64,000 bases of DNA from an uncultured Lachnospiraceae bacterium (lineage in GTDB: Bacteria; Bacillota; Clostridia; Lachnospirales; Lachnospiraceae). Under the pieces are notes generated by a model. It worked only from the letters and a program-made list of their open reading frames with translations. It had not been told where the DNA came from and did no database searches. Shown here piece after piece: positions 25,323-34,112 of this stretch (the first letter of the stretch is position 1; each line of letters starts with the position of its first letter). Where the stretch lies: positions 62,001 to 126,000 of the forward strand of contig CADAOZ010000008.1 of assembly GCA_902789735.1 (NCBI GenBank), given 5' to 3'. The position numbers and the translations under genes are program-made.

Positions 25323-26825
25323 CTAAACATTCTCCCTGTCGCTGCCGGGACTGCTGCCGCCGTCATCCGGCTGCGGCTGTGCCGGCTGCCCGGGATCCTG
25401 TGATTGATCCGGCTCTGCCTGCCGGCCGGAGTCCTGCTCCTCCTCCGGACTGGTCTTCTGTTCCGGTTCTGTCTGCTGCTCCGGTTCTGTCTGCTGCTCC
25501 GGTGCCTCTTCTGGCTCTTTTTCCGGCTCCCCGGCCGGAACCTGCTCCTCTGTCAGATCCTCCGCCGCTGTCGAGTCCCTGCCGGCGGTCTCTTCAAAGG
25601 GCATCTCCACTGTATCAGATGAGAAAGTCCAGGTCTCTCCTCCGTCCTCCGTCTGCAGGACCAGGGCGGCCGTCATACCATCGTCATCCGCAGAGGCCGG
25701 CTCCTGAATATAAATCACAGTCCCGTTCCCGTCGGAATCCATCCGGATCGAATAAAAGGAAAGGCCCGCCTTCTCTGCCAGCATTTCCTCCAGTTTCTGA
25801 TTCAGCTGGGTAATCCTGAGTCCTTTCCGCTCCCGGTCCGCCCGGACGCCGGCATCCAGCCCGGCGGCATCGATCTGTCCCTGTGTGAAGGGACCGCAGT
25901 CTTCGGACGCCGGCTGCGTCATATCCGTTTCCCGGATTCCGATGATCCCGTCCATGACCGTCTCCGCGTAGGCTTTACGGTCCGCGTCCGGATCCTCCTC
26001 ATCCTCCAGGAGACTGATCATCGCGCTGTAGTCATAGAATACAGTGGGGACCGCAGTCTCATCAGGCGCAAACAGGGCCGACAGTTTCGCGTCATAGGTA
26101 TCTTCATCGACATTCTGGCCCTGCCAGGTATAAATGATCACCGTCTTATGCACCGCTGACCCGGGCTTTACCTGGTCTGTCCCTGCGGAGGACGCGTCTT
26201 CTCCGGTCTTTTCTTCCACGGTGCCTTCCGCCTGCAGGATCCACTTACCGTCCCGAATCGAATAGATCCTGTCATGCATGATCCTGTCATCGCCGCTGTA
26301 ATCCTTGACCATATTGCGGCTGTCCAGATAGGTCATGCCGGTTCTGGATAAAGGCAGCTCGTCCAGCGTCCCGCCGTCATAAGTGACCAGAATGCTTCCC
26401 TGGGCCTCTATATCTGTTTTCCAGATCATCTCCGGAATATCATCCTCATTGATAAAGAGCAGGGAAAAACGGCCGCCGACGCTGCCGCTCTCATCCATCA
26501 GGCTCTTCATCCAGCTGACATAGCGCTCTTTCCAGTCGATCTCCAGGACCGGATCCTCAATGATCTCCGGTTCGGGCTCGACTTCGGCGATCTGGGCTGC
26601 CTGCTCAGTCCCGTCCTGTCCCGCTTCCGTAACAGCTTCCGCGGAAGTATCCGTTTCTTTTTCTCCGGTCCCGCTGCCCCCGGCTTCTTCTGTACCCGGC
26701 TCAGTTTCCGTAGTACTCTGCGGGGCAGGTTCTGTTTCATCCTGCCCTTCGTCATGCTTTCTGCAGCCGGCCAGAAGAGAGACCGCCAGAATCCCTGTCA
26801 GCAGCAAAACGGCAGCTTTCTTCAT
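25323..26825 (-). CDS. Large lipoprotein with Glu/Pro/Gln-rich tail
   Basis: From the ATG at 26825 (after AAAGGAGC) the protein has 500 residues. The signal peptide ends in lipobox LLAGC, and a Glu/Thr/Ala-rich linker leads to a folded region (IDWKERYVSWMKSLMDESGS, FSLLFINEDDIPEMIWK). The last 90 residues repeat EPEQQTEPEQ and end in acidic and proline-rich sequence. The folded part may be related to extracellular proteins with EF-like loops, but I cannot assign a domain. It should be anchored outside the membrane. The frame to 26858 lacks a binding site. Confidence 0.75.
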   Translation of the reverse strand: MKKAAVLLLTGILAVSLLAGCRKHDEGQDETEPAPQSTTETEPGTEEAGGSGTGEKETDTSAEAVTEAGQDGTEQAAQIAEVEPEPEIIEDPVLEIDWKERYVSWMKSLMDESGSVGGRFSLLFINEDDIPEMIWKTDIEAQGSILVTYDGGTLDELPLSRTGMTYLDSRNMVKDYSGDDRIMHDRIYSIRDGKWILQAEGTVEEKTGEDASSAGTDQVKPGSAVHKTVIIYTWQGQNVDEDTYDAKLSALFAPDETAVPTVFYDYSAMISLLEDEEDPDADRKAYAETVMDGIIGIRETDMTQPASEDCGPFTQGQIDAAGLDAGVRADRERKGLRITQLNQKLEEMLAEKAGLSFYSIRMDSDGNGTVIYIQEPASADDDGMTAALVLQTEDGGETWTFSSDTVEMPFEETAGRDSTAAEDLTEEQVPAGEPEKEPEEAPEQQTEPEQQTEPEQKTSPEEEQDSGRQAEPDQSQDPGQPAQPQPDDGGSSPGSDRENV

Positions 26826-26866
26826 ATCGATGCTCCTTTCCGGTGGAATCACCTGCATCTGTTCTC

Positions 26867-26895
26867 AAAAAAACCCGGACCAGTGACCGTCCGGG
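26867..26895 (-). terminator. Rho-independent terminator, minus strand
   Basis: CCCGGAC/GTCCGGG with an 8-base loop, followed by seven T residues on the minus strand. It ends the tyrosine phosphatase transcript. Confidence 0.75.
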
Positions 26896-26913
26896 CGCCG
26901 GTCCTGCTCTTTC

Positions 26914-27708
26914 TTACCGGCTCTCCACTGTATACAGCTCCTTCAGGCGTTTTTTCTCCCGGGAGCCGATTCCGTATTCTTTCTCCAGGAAAGTATCCGC
27001 GTCCGGATAGCGGCGGTCAATGGCCTCCAGCATGGATTCCGCTCCGCTCCGGATCACGCCCTGCTGGATGGTAAAGAAGGTATGGGCGTTGGAACTCATC
27101 CGGTCCAGCAGACGGTGGGAACCGTAAACCTCCTCCAGCAGGCTCTTTCTGTATGTATTGGTCAGCATGTAGTCATCCAGGATGGTCTCCTCCGCCACAT
27201 CCAGAGCCAGCAGGATCAGGATGGCGGCCACGCCGGTCCGGTCCTTGCCTGCCGTACAGTGCAGGACGATCGGGGTCTGCTCTTCCAGCAGCAGGCGGAA
27301 CATCTTCTGATAGGCCCTGTTGCCGAATGGGATGATCTCGTAGCAGTATTCCATCAGGGACCGGATCTTGTCCCTGCCTTTGAAACGCAGCGCCGTCCTG
27401 AACAGCATGGAAGGGGAATAATCGATCTCCCTTCCGTCCGCGCTGGTCATGGCGCACAGATGGACATTGGCAATGTCCGGAAACGGAGGATCGGGATTTC
27501 CCTCACGTTCTCCCTGACTCCTGAAATCCACAATCGTCCGGATCCCCATCTGACAGAGCCGCTCCTGTTCCTCCTTCGTCATATCTCCGGGCGCGCCTCC
27601 CCGCAGGAGATGGCCCCTGCGTATTTCTCTGCCGTCCCGGGTCCGGTATCCGCCCAGATCTCTGAAATTCAATTCCTGTCTGAAGCCGTCAATCTGATGT
27701 GCAAGCAA
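26914..27708 (-). CDS. Tyrosine-protein phosphatase (DSP/Lipoprotein-type)
   Basis: The 264-residue protein has the motif NFRDLGGYRT near the N-terminus and the phosphatase loop HCTAGKDRTG at 150-159 (Cys151 and Arg157), the signature of bacterial Y-phosphatase proteins. It probably dephosphorylates tyrosine or phosphoinositide-type substrates in the cytosol. The only start upstream of the conserved NFRDLGGY is a TTG with AAGGAG/GGAG nearby, so the start is slightly uncertain. It begins 36 bases past the end of the exported-protein gene above it and may be co-transcribed. Confidence 0.88.
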   Translation of the reverse strand: MLAHQIDGFRQELNFRDLGGYRTRDGREIRRGHLLRGGAPGDMTKEEQERLCQMGIRTIVDFRSQGEREGNPDPPFPDIANVHLCAMTSADGREIDYSPSMLFRTALRFKGRDKIRSLMEYCYEIIPFGNRAYQKMFRLLLEEQTPIVLHCTAGKDRTGVAAILILLALDVAEETILDDYMLTNTYRKSLLEEVYGSHRLLDRMSSNAHTFFTIQQGVIRSGAESMLEAIDRRYPDADTFLEKEYGIGSREKKRLKELYTVESR

Positions 27709-27743
27709 TATTCTCCGCTCCTTATCGTATCCGGGAACTCCAT

Positions 27744-29051
27744 TTAGTCATTATATCCGTTGAACTGATAATACTGTCTGAAATCTTCATCATCTGTAAA
27801 GACCCTGAAAATGCAGTTTCCGGAATAGACATTCCACTCATAGCCGTCCTCATATTCCTTACGGTCCATGCCCAGGATCGTATCCGCCCGGTATACGACG
27901 GAATCCACAAATTTGGACTTCTGGTTGATAAAAGCGGCGACCAGTTTGCCCTTGTAAAAAAGGATGGTAAATGTCTTATTTCCCGATTTGACCTCGGAAT
28001 ACGTCATATGCCTGCCCCATTTGTCCCATTTCTCAGGTTTTTCCACTTCCGCGCGGAAAAGATCCTTGACTTCATCGTAGGTCATGCCGAACAGTTCATA
28101 TTTCATGCGGAAGAGTCCTTTTGTATCCAGCCACAGCGGATCGCTCTCCGCCCGGGGACCTTTCATGTCCTCCGTCATCGCCTGCTTCTGCCTGCTTTCC
28201 AGCCTGGCGGCGTCGGCCTTTGTCAGATAGATGGCCGGTTTGGAAATCTCCATCGTGACCGGATCTGTCAGGAGCTGGATCCGGGTACCATCCTGCGTGA
28301 TCAGCTCCGCCTGGGCATACCAGGTATCCGCGCCGCTGTCCGTCCAGGGATTCGAAAGACTGCAGCTTTCAAATTCTTCCGTCTGCGGCAGGCCCAGCAT
28401 GGTCCTGATCCGTTCCAGATAGGCATTTGAGATCGAATTATCATAGTAGAAGAGGCACCAGTCGCTGACCGTCTGCTCTCCCTCGTCGCCGTCATCCGTT
28501 GTAAAAGCAGCAATATAACCGTAATCATCAAAATCCAGGGTATAGGCGCTGACATTGTCGTTGGCATTTCCGGACGGATAGGATTTCCATCCGTTTTCCG
28601 CCATGACTTCCTCCAGACGGCTGACGGTGCTGCCGGGACCGATCCCCAGGATATTCAGCTCGGGCCTGCCTCTGTTGATCATACGGAAGGCTTTCTGATT
28701 ATAGACCAGTTCGACTCTGTCGCCCGTATAACGGACCAGATCCTCCTGACCTGTCTGATCGGCTGTCATGCCCAGCTTCCGGGGGATCTCACTGTAGGTG
28801 CTCAGATAATCTGCCGCATCCAGCGCCATATCCTGTGTATATTCCATGGCGCCTGTATCCAGGTCCGTTGCCGCCTCTCCGGCCTGATCCCTGTGAAAAA
28901 GGGTCGTACCGGTCACTGAGGCCAGTACATTGATCAGGATCACGACCGCGACCAGGGCTGCCGCAACGAACAGGACCGGTCCGATCCAGGAAGTATGTCT
29001 GTCTGCTTTTCTGTTTCCAGACTGTTTCTTCATAGATATCCGCCAGGCCAA
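27744..29051 (-). CDS. Single-pass exported protein, unrecognised
   Basis: The 435-residue protein has one membrane segment near residues 22-45 (WIGPVLFVAAALVAVVILIN), then a soluble domain probably outside the cell. The domain contains a G-x-G-like ILGIGPGSTVSRLEEVMAENG that may be a repeat of an alpha/beta unit, seen again as FRMKYELFGMTYDEVKDLFRAE. It is likely two related halves. The start is TTG, because AAGGAGG lies 8 bases before it; the ATG 18 bases downstream has none. Function unknown; the halves may belong to an exported ligand-binding family. Confidence 0.75.
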   Translation of the reverse strand: MAWRISMKKQSGNRKADRHTSWIGPVLFVAAALVAVVILINVLASVTGTTLFHRDQAGEAATDLDTGAMEYTQDMALDAADYLSTYSEIPRKLGMTADQTGQEDLVRYTGDRVELVYNQKAFRMINRGRPELNILGIGPGSTVSRLEEVMAENGWKSYPSGNANDNVSAYTLDFDDYGYIAAFTTDDGDEGEQTVSDWCLFYYDNSISNAYLERIRTMLGLPQTEEFESCSLSNPWTDSGADTWYAQAELITQDGTRIQLLTDPVTMEISKPAIYLTKADAARLESRQKQAMTEDMKGPRAESDPLWLDTKGLFRMKYELFGMTYDEVKDLFRAEVEKPEKWDKWGRHMTYSEVKSGNKTFTILFYKGKLVAAFINQKSKFVDSVVYRADTILGMDRKEYEDGYEWNVYSGNCIFRVFTDDEDFRQYYQFNGYND

Positions 29052-29311
29052 GCAGCCTGCCTCCTTCCGTTTGGAATTCGATTCTTACAGTATAGTACAT
29101 TATTCGGGCCTTTTTATCAAATCCGGAGAAGGGACTCCTGTTTTCCGGTACCGGGCGGGAAAACCCGCGCTTCACGCGGCATACAGTCTCTGCGGCCGCA
29201 GACATCCGGCCCGGGGCCGGGGCAGGGTCCCTGTCATCCACATCATGGTCCCCCTTGCGTGAACGCATAAATACCATTAAACTTAAGTAGCAGTAAAGGA
29301 GAATCAGTCTT

Positions 29312-30547
29312 ATGAAATGCAATCAATATAAAGCAGCCGGCCTTTGTCTGGCAGCTGCCGCTTTCCTGCTGGCAGGATGCGGGAGCTGGTCGGAAGAAGA
29401 CGCCGCTGACAGGACGCTTGCCCTGGTCCGGGCTGCCGTCAGTGATGATTACGGGCCGGCTGCGGAAACTCTGAAAACAGACGCGGATACACTCCGGGAA
29501 GAATACGGCGGTCTGGTGGAAGCCGGGGCCGCCGCTGTGGAGGTCCGGGCACTGGAACTCTCTGAGGAATCCCGGGCCGGTTTTGATACCTTTTTCGAAG
29601 AACTGATCCGCGGCGCGGAATACGAGGCGGCAGGAGCCGAAAAAACAGAGGATGGCTTTGCCGTCACCATCCATGTCCGGCCGATCGATCTGTCGGTCAC
29701 CAGCGAAGACCTGGTCAGCTTTTATAAAGAAGCCTATTATCAGGCCGAAGAGACAGCAGAAGGTTTTTACGGTACATCGACAGAGGAAGAGATGGAAATC
29801 ATCGCCGGCCTGTATCTGGATTCCCTGAAGGCCCGGTCCGCCGAAGAACTCTACCGGAAAGCGGTCCCTGTTACCATCCATATCGTCAGAGAGGACGGCA
29901 GCTATCATTTTAACAGGGAGGACCTGACCCTCCTCTTCCAGTCAGCTGTTCATCTGGATGAAGAGGAAGTCGATATCGAAGAAGTGGACCGCCAGTTCAC
30001 TTCTTTCCTGATCCGGGAATCCGCCAATTCCCAGAAGCTGTGGCTGCAGGCGGAGCTGGACTGTATCTACAAACAGGAATATATGGGCTTCATGAAGTAT
30101 TATAACGCGGATATAGAAGAAGCCAGGCAGGAGCACGACTTCAATGTACGCTACATCATGCAGAAATATCTTCTGAACCCGGATGATTATTCCGATGAAT
30201 ATGTGGAAAAGATATATACGGCTCTGGAAAAAAATATGCTCAACTGTAAATATACCGTAGATGATGTCACCGGCACGGATGAAGGTTACGCGGTCACTGT
30301 GATCATAGAACCGCTCAACATGCAGGGGATCACAACAGAAATCAGCCGGGTCCTGGCTGAAAACGGCGGCAGCAGGGACGAAGCTTCTGTCTATGGAGCG
30401 GTTGCCCAGGCGATGGACAATATGGCATCTGCGCCCGTCTATGATGACGCCGTAAGCGTGGTCGTCCGGATCCTGCCGGACGAGAACGGTCAGCTCAGTA
30501 TCGAAGAAGACTGGGATCTCCTCAGAGACGCTATGATCATCTGGTAA
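29312..30547 (+). CDS. Lipoprotein with duplicated domain
   Basis: The 411-residue protein has a signal peptide and lipobox LLAGC. The region after residue 28 is helical, acidic and looks duplicated: VSDDYGPAAETLKTDADTL with FAVTIHVRPIDLSVT in the first half, and VDDVTGTDEGYAVTVIIEPLNMQGI in the second. This is the pattern of DUF5105-like exported proteins, though I do not claim that family with certainty. It sits outside the membrane and is transcribed alone from the region divergent to the previous gene. Confidence 0.75.
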   Translation: MKCNQYKAAGLCLAAAAFLLAGCGSWSEEDAADRTLALVRAAVSDDYGPAAETLKTDADTLREEYGGLVEAGAAAVEVRALELSEESRAGFDTFFEELIRGAEYEAAGAEKTEDGFAVTIHVRPIDLSVTSEDLVSFYKEAYYQAEETAEGFYGTSTEEEMEIIAGLYLDSLKARSAEELYRKAVPVTIHIVREDGSYHFNREDLTLLFQSAVHLDEEEVDIEEVDRQFTSFLIRESANSQKLWLQAELDCIYKQEYMGFMKYYNADIEEARQEHDFNVRYIMQKYLLNPDDYSDEYVEKIYTALEKNMLNCKYTVDDVTGTDEGYAVTVIIEPLNMQGITTEISRVLAENGGSRDEASVYGAVAQAMDNMASAPVYDDAVSVVVRILPDENGQLSIEEDWDLLRDAMIIW

Positions 30548-30596
30548 ACGATTCGTGAACTGCCAACTGCCCTGCCGCCTGCGCTTTTAGATAAAC

Positions 30597-30663
30597 GGCG
30601 GGAGTCTTCTGTGGATCATATGATAAACAAGAGGCGGCAGTCTTCCGCGGATCATATGATAAA
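30597..30663. repeat. Two 31-bp direct repeats, period 36
   Basis: Copies at 30597-30627 and 30633-30663 share GGCGG-AGTCTTC-G-GGATCATATGATAAA with three substitutions. Each contains the palindrome ATCATATGAT. Confidence 0.75.
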
Positions 30664-30666
30664 TAC

Positions 30667-30710
30667 AAAGGGACCGGAGCCGCTCCGATGGAGAAGCTCC
30701 GGTCCCTTTT
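30667..30710. terminator. Bidirectional terminator between convergent genes
   Basis: AAAGGGACCGGAGC pairs with GCTCCGGTCCCTTTT. It ends the lipoprotein gene on the left and the Asn/Thr-rich lipoprotein on the right. The 30715-30780 stretch carries GGAAGACCGGGA twice and no gene. Confidence 0.85.
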
Positions 30711-30784
30711 GTTATGTTGTGTTCCTCCCGGAAGACCGGGAGGGCTGCCGGGTTTTAAACGCTCCGGAAGACCGGGAATGCTGC

Positions 30785-32389
30785 TTAATTCAGTACGAGA
30801 CTGCTGATCTGCAGATCAACCATTTCACCGCTGTCTGTGCAGGCCCTGAACTGGATGGTATCCATTCCGGATACATCAAAATTGGCGTTTGTGCTGCGGC
30901 CGGGACCGACTTCTCCGGTCTGACCGATCACGTTACCCTCCTGGTCACAGACTTCAATCCAGGCGCTGCCGGATAAATCGCTGCCTTCCGCAAGGCCGAC
31001 TGCGAAGGAAATCGTCGAATGACCGCTCACATCATATGTGGTGCCCATGTCGCTGCCGGAGCTTACCTGAAGGCTGTCGCCTTCGGAAGGCATGTCAGCG
31101 CTGTCAGTGCTGCCATTGGTCTCCCACATTTCCTGGGGCCCCTCCATCATCCCGGGAGTTTCATTCTGATCAAACGTTTCAAAATCATCTCCCTGGTACT
31201 CTTCCTCTCCGTCGCTTTCACCGTTGTACCAATCATCGCCGCCATCATAAGGGATCTCGTCGACAGGTTCATCTACATACTCTTCCGGGATATCCGTAGT
31301 GGTACCTTCGTAAGGATATTCAGGTTCCGGGTCGTCAGGCCAGATATCTTCCGTACCCTCTCCGGGGATATCATCTACAGGTTCATCTGTATTAATTGTG
31401 TCAGTAAATCCATCTGTGGGAGCGGGGACAGGCTCTTCATCTGTCACTTCATCCGCAGTAGTGCCGATTACGGGATCTTCATAATCGGGATCCGTGCTGC
31501 CGTTACCGGAATCTGAGCCGCCAAATCCGAGCAGCGCATCCTTACCCGTATCCTCATCACCGGTATCTCCCTCCACAGGCTTTGGATCTGTGTAATGGTC
31601 CAGATTGCCGGGCTCATATGCATATGCATCGCCTCCCTGCTCATTTCCGCTGCCGATGGCCTGGTTTCCGTTATTCTGATTATCTGTATTGGTCTCGTTT
31701 TTCGTAATAGTGGTGTCTTCCTCGTTGTTTACTGTGGTATTCGTGGTTTTGCCATTACTCTGATCACCTAAGTTGATATTTGTGTTTGTGGTATTTGTGG
31801 TGCTGTTTTCTGTGATGTTCTGTTCCTGATTGACGGTTGTTTTGCCGATACTCTGGTCGACATTTACATTCTCTGTGGTTGTGCTGGTATATTTGTTTTC
31901 TGTTTTGGAGTTATGTGTCGTGGAATAATGGTTTTCTGTTTTGTTGGTGGTATTGTGATTGTGTGTCTCGTAGATGTTATAAGTAGTATTGGTCTGGTTC
32001 TTTGTGGTCCTTCCGGATCCGCTGCTGCCGGTCTTTTGCCTGCTGCCGCCATTGCCATTACTGTTGCCATTGCCGTTGTTAATATAGATATTGTTCTCAT
32101 TCTTGTTGTTGTTTGTGGAGTTATTGGAGCCGCCGGTGCCGTCACCGGTCTTCTGGTTCTCCCTCTTCTGGGCGGCAGATCCGGTGGTGTTGCCTTCCTT
32201 CTGGGTTCCCTGCTTTGTGCCGGTCTTGCTGCCGGCCCCGCTGCGGGTACCGTCTTCAGACTTGGCGTTGACCGCTTCTGTCTGCTGTACGTTATTGTCT
32301 TTCACTGCGTGGTTCCCGCTGCATCCGGTCATCATCATGGACACAGATACAAGGACCGCTGCTGCTGCTGTCATATACTTTCTATACAT
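30785..32389 (-). CDS. Asn/Thr-rich lipoprotein with jelly-roll-like C-terminal domain
   Basis: The 534-residue protein starts with a signal peptide and lipobox MTGCS. Residues 60-260 are extremely rich in Asn, Thr, Lys and Ser (NSTNNNKNENNIYINNGNGN; TTNTNINLGDQSNGKTTNT), then an acidic Asp/Glu/Pro/Tyr region. The last 85 residues (YDVSGHSTISFAVGLAEGSD, NFDVSGMDTIQFRACT) resemble an NPCBM-like carbohydrate-binding module. The low-complexity region may be a stalk that lifts this domain from the membrane. The ATG follows AAGGAGGAATGAAAA. Confidence 0.75.
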   Translation of the reverse strand: MYRKYMTAAAAVLVSVSMMMTGCSGNHAVKDNNVQQTEAVNAKSEDGTRSGAGSKTGTKQGTQKEGNTTGSAAQKRENQKTGDGTGGSNNSTNNNKNENNIYINNGNGNSNGNGGSRQKTGSSGSGRTTKNQTNTTYNIYETHNHNTTNKTENHYSTTHNSKTENKYTSTTTENVNVDQSIGKTTVNQEQNITENSTTNTTNTNINLGDQSNGKTTNTTVNNEEDTTITKNETNTDNQNNGNQAIGSGNEQGGDAYAYEPGNLDHYTDPKPVEGDTGDEDTGKDALLGFGGSDSGNGSTDPDYEDPVIGTTADEVTDEEPVPAPTDGFTDTINTDEPVDDIPGEGTEDIWPDDPEPEYPYEGTTTDIPEEYVDEPVDEIPYDGGDDWYNGESDGEEEYQGDDFETFDQNETPGMMEGPQEMWETNGSTDSADMPSEGDSLQVSSGSDMGTTYDVSGHSTISFAVGLAEGSDLSGSAWIEVCDQEGNVIGQTGEVGPGRSTNANFDVSGMDTIQFRACTDSGEMVDLQISSLVLN

Positions 32390-32485
32390 TTTTCATTCCT
32401 CCTTCTATGAATCAAGAAATTGTTTTCAGACCGTTTGATTCTGTATGCTTATTATAGAAGGCTGATAAAAAAATTTTTTTTGCAT

Positions 32486-32536
32486 AAAAAACCTCCTGAA
32501 ACAGTTCCGGTCCCTGCCCGGGTCTGTTTCAGGAGG
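32486..32536 (-). terminator. Rho-independent terminator, minus strand
   Basis: CCTCCTGAAACAG pairs with CTGTTTCAGGAGG, followed by TTTTTTAT on the minus strand. It closes the GH32-pseudokinase-LRR unit, whose stop is at 32640. Confidence 0.85.
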
Positions 32537-32639
32537 CTTTGTCTGTTCTGTCCGCTTTCCTGTGCCCGCTGTTTTCCAGCTTACTTAATTCTTAACTGAA
32601 TAAGAAAATCTTAACAGGAAAGTCTTGATCAGGAAGTTC

Positions 32640-34082
32640 TTAATAGGAAAGTTCTCCCGCAGGACTCTTAAATCCGCTGACCGGAGCGGCCAGATAATCG
32701 CTGAGGCAGCGGATGGTGAATTCATAATGATGGCCCTTTTCAGCTCCGTTCCAAACATAGGAATCCTTGCTGCCCCGGACATCACCGATCAGCAGCCAGG
32801 TATCTCCGGTCCTGTAATAGAGACGGTAGCCGTCCGCGCCTTTCACCTTATTCCAGGTCAGTTTGATGCCCTGGTCCACTGCTTTCACAGAAGTCAGTTC
32901 CGGTGCGGCGCAGTTGACCGCCCATTCCATATCGCCGCTGACGCCCCAGGCGGAAAGCAGTCCTGTGTCCTCATTGACCGCCTGAACGGAATACCAGTAG
33001 GAGGAACCGTCTTCCACATTGGTATCTATGTATTCCAGGGCGGTACCGGTCTTGCTGTCGGAATCAATGGAATCGATTTCTTCCCAGCCGGACATCTCTG
33101 CCTCGCCGTTATCCGCTGCCCTGCAGATCACATAGGAGGAAGCCCCGGAAATGGCTTCCCAGCGGACCCGGATCCCGGTATTGGTCGTCTGACATTCTTT
33201 CATCAGAGGGAATGAGGCTTCCCAGTTGGTCCCCAGTTTAATCTGGGAATAGTCCTTTTTCAGCTGGGCATAATCTGTAATATACTGGCTGGGCACATAG
33301 ACGGTCAGGCTTTCCCGGTTGTCAAAAGCTTTTTTCCCGATCTCCGGGATCGCGCATTCCAGATAAAAGTCCTTCAGGGCCTTACAGCCGGAAAAGGCCT
33401 CCTGGCCGATCGAACACAGATCATAAGTATTGATATCCAGGGTCTTCAGCGCTTTGCAGCCCTTGAAAGCCCTGTCCCCGATGGCCGTCAGGTATTCATC
33501 GGAAGTAAAGGTATCCAGGGATGAGCAGCCGCTGAAGGTATCCGGTTCAATATTGACGCCGATCTCCCATACGACCGCTTTGATCGCCGTACAGTTCTGG
33601 AAAGCGCCCTGCCCTACATAGTCGACATTCTCATCATCCAGCCAGACCTCTTTAAGGGCGGTACATCCCTTGAATGCATAGCTTCCGATCGAGACTTCCC
33701 TGCTGTTCATGGGAAAATCGATCAGCTTGATGGATTTCAGATATTTTTTCCAGGGTATATCGCTGCCGTCCGCCTTACAGTCGGGAATGACCCACTTGCC
33801 GTCCCCTCCGGCAGAAAAAGAAAGCGTGCCGTTTTTTAAGGTCCATTCCAGGCCGGTCTTGAGCCTGCCGGAGGCAGAGGCCGCCTCATAGCTGCCGGTT
33901 TCTTCCGACTGGACGGAATCCTCTTCATCACTCTCCGTTTCGTCCGCCTGGATGATATCCTCTTCGATGCTCTCTGTTCCTCCCTCTCCGGAAGATTCCG
34001 CTGCCAGGGCGCTTACATTGCCTGTAAGAAAAATCCCTGTCAAAATCCCGATGAGAAGTAAAGTCTGCCATCTGTATTTCAT
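32640..34082 (-). CDS. BspA-type LRR exported protein with Fn3-like domains
   Basis: The 480-residue protein has a signal peptide (LLLIGILTGIFLTGNVSALA) and no lipobox. Residues 105-270 are BspA-type leucine-rich repeats (VSIGSYAFKGCTALKEVWL, VGQGAFQNCTAIKAVVW, IGDRAFKGCKALKTLDI). Two Fn3-like domains follow (GIRVRWEAISGASSYVICR and GIKLTWNKVKGADGYRLYYR). Exported proteins of this type bind host or bacterial partners at the surface. It starts 30 bases after the pseudokinase and is the third gene of the GH32 unit. Confidence 0.85.
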   Translation of the reverse strand: MKYRWQTLLLIGILTGIFLTGNVSALAAESSGEGGTESIEEDIIQADETESDEEDSVQSEETGSYEAASASGRLKTGLEWTLKNGTLSFSAGGDGKWVIPDCKADGSDIPWKKYLKSIKLIDFPMNSREVSIGSYAFKGCTALKEVWLDDENVDYVGQGAFQNCTAIKAVVWEIGVNIEPDTFSGCSSLDTFTSDEYLTAIGDRAFKGCKALKTLDINTYDLCSIGQEAFSGCKALKDFYLECAIPEIGKKAFDNRESLTVYVPSQYITDYAQLKKDYSQIKLGTNWEASFPLMKECQTTNTGIRVRWEAISGASSYVICRAADNGEAEMSGWEEIDSIDSDSKTGTALEYIDTNVEDGSSYWYSVQAVNEDTGLLSAWGVSGDMEWAVNCAAPELTSVKAVDQGIKLTWNKVKGADGYRLYYRTGDTWLLIGDVRGSKDSYVWNGAEKGHHYEFTIRCLSDYLAAPVSGFKSPAGELSY

Positions 34083-34112
34083 TTCAATCTCCCTTTGCGG
34101 CCCGCGCCGCTT

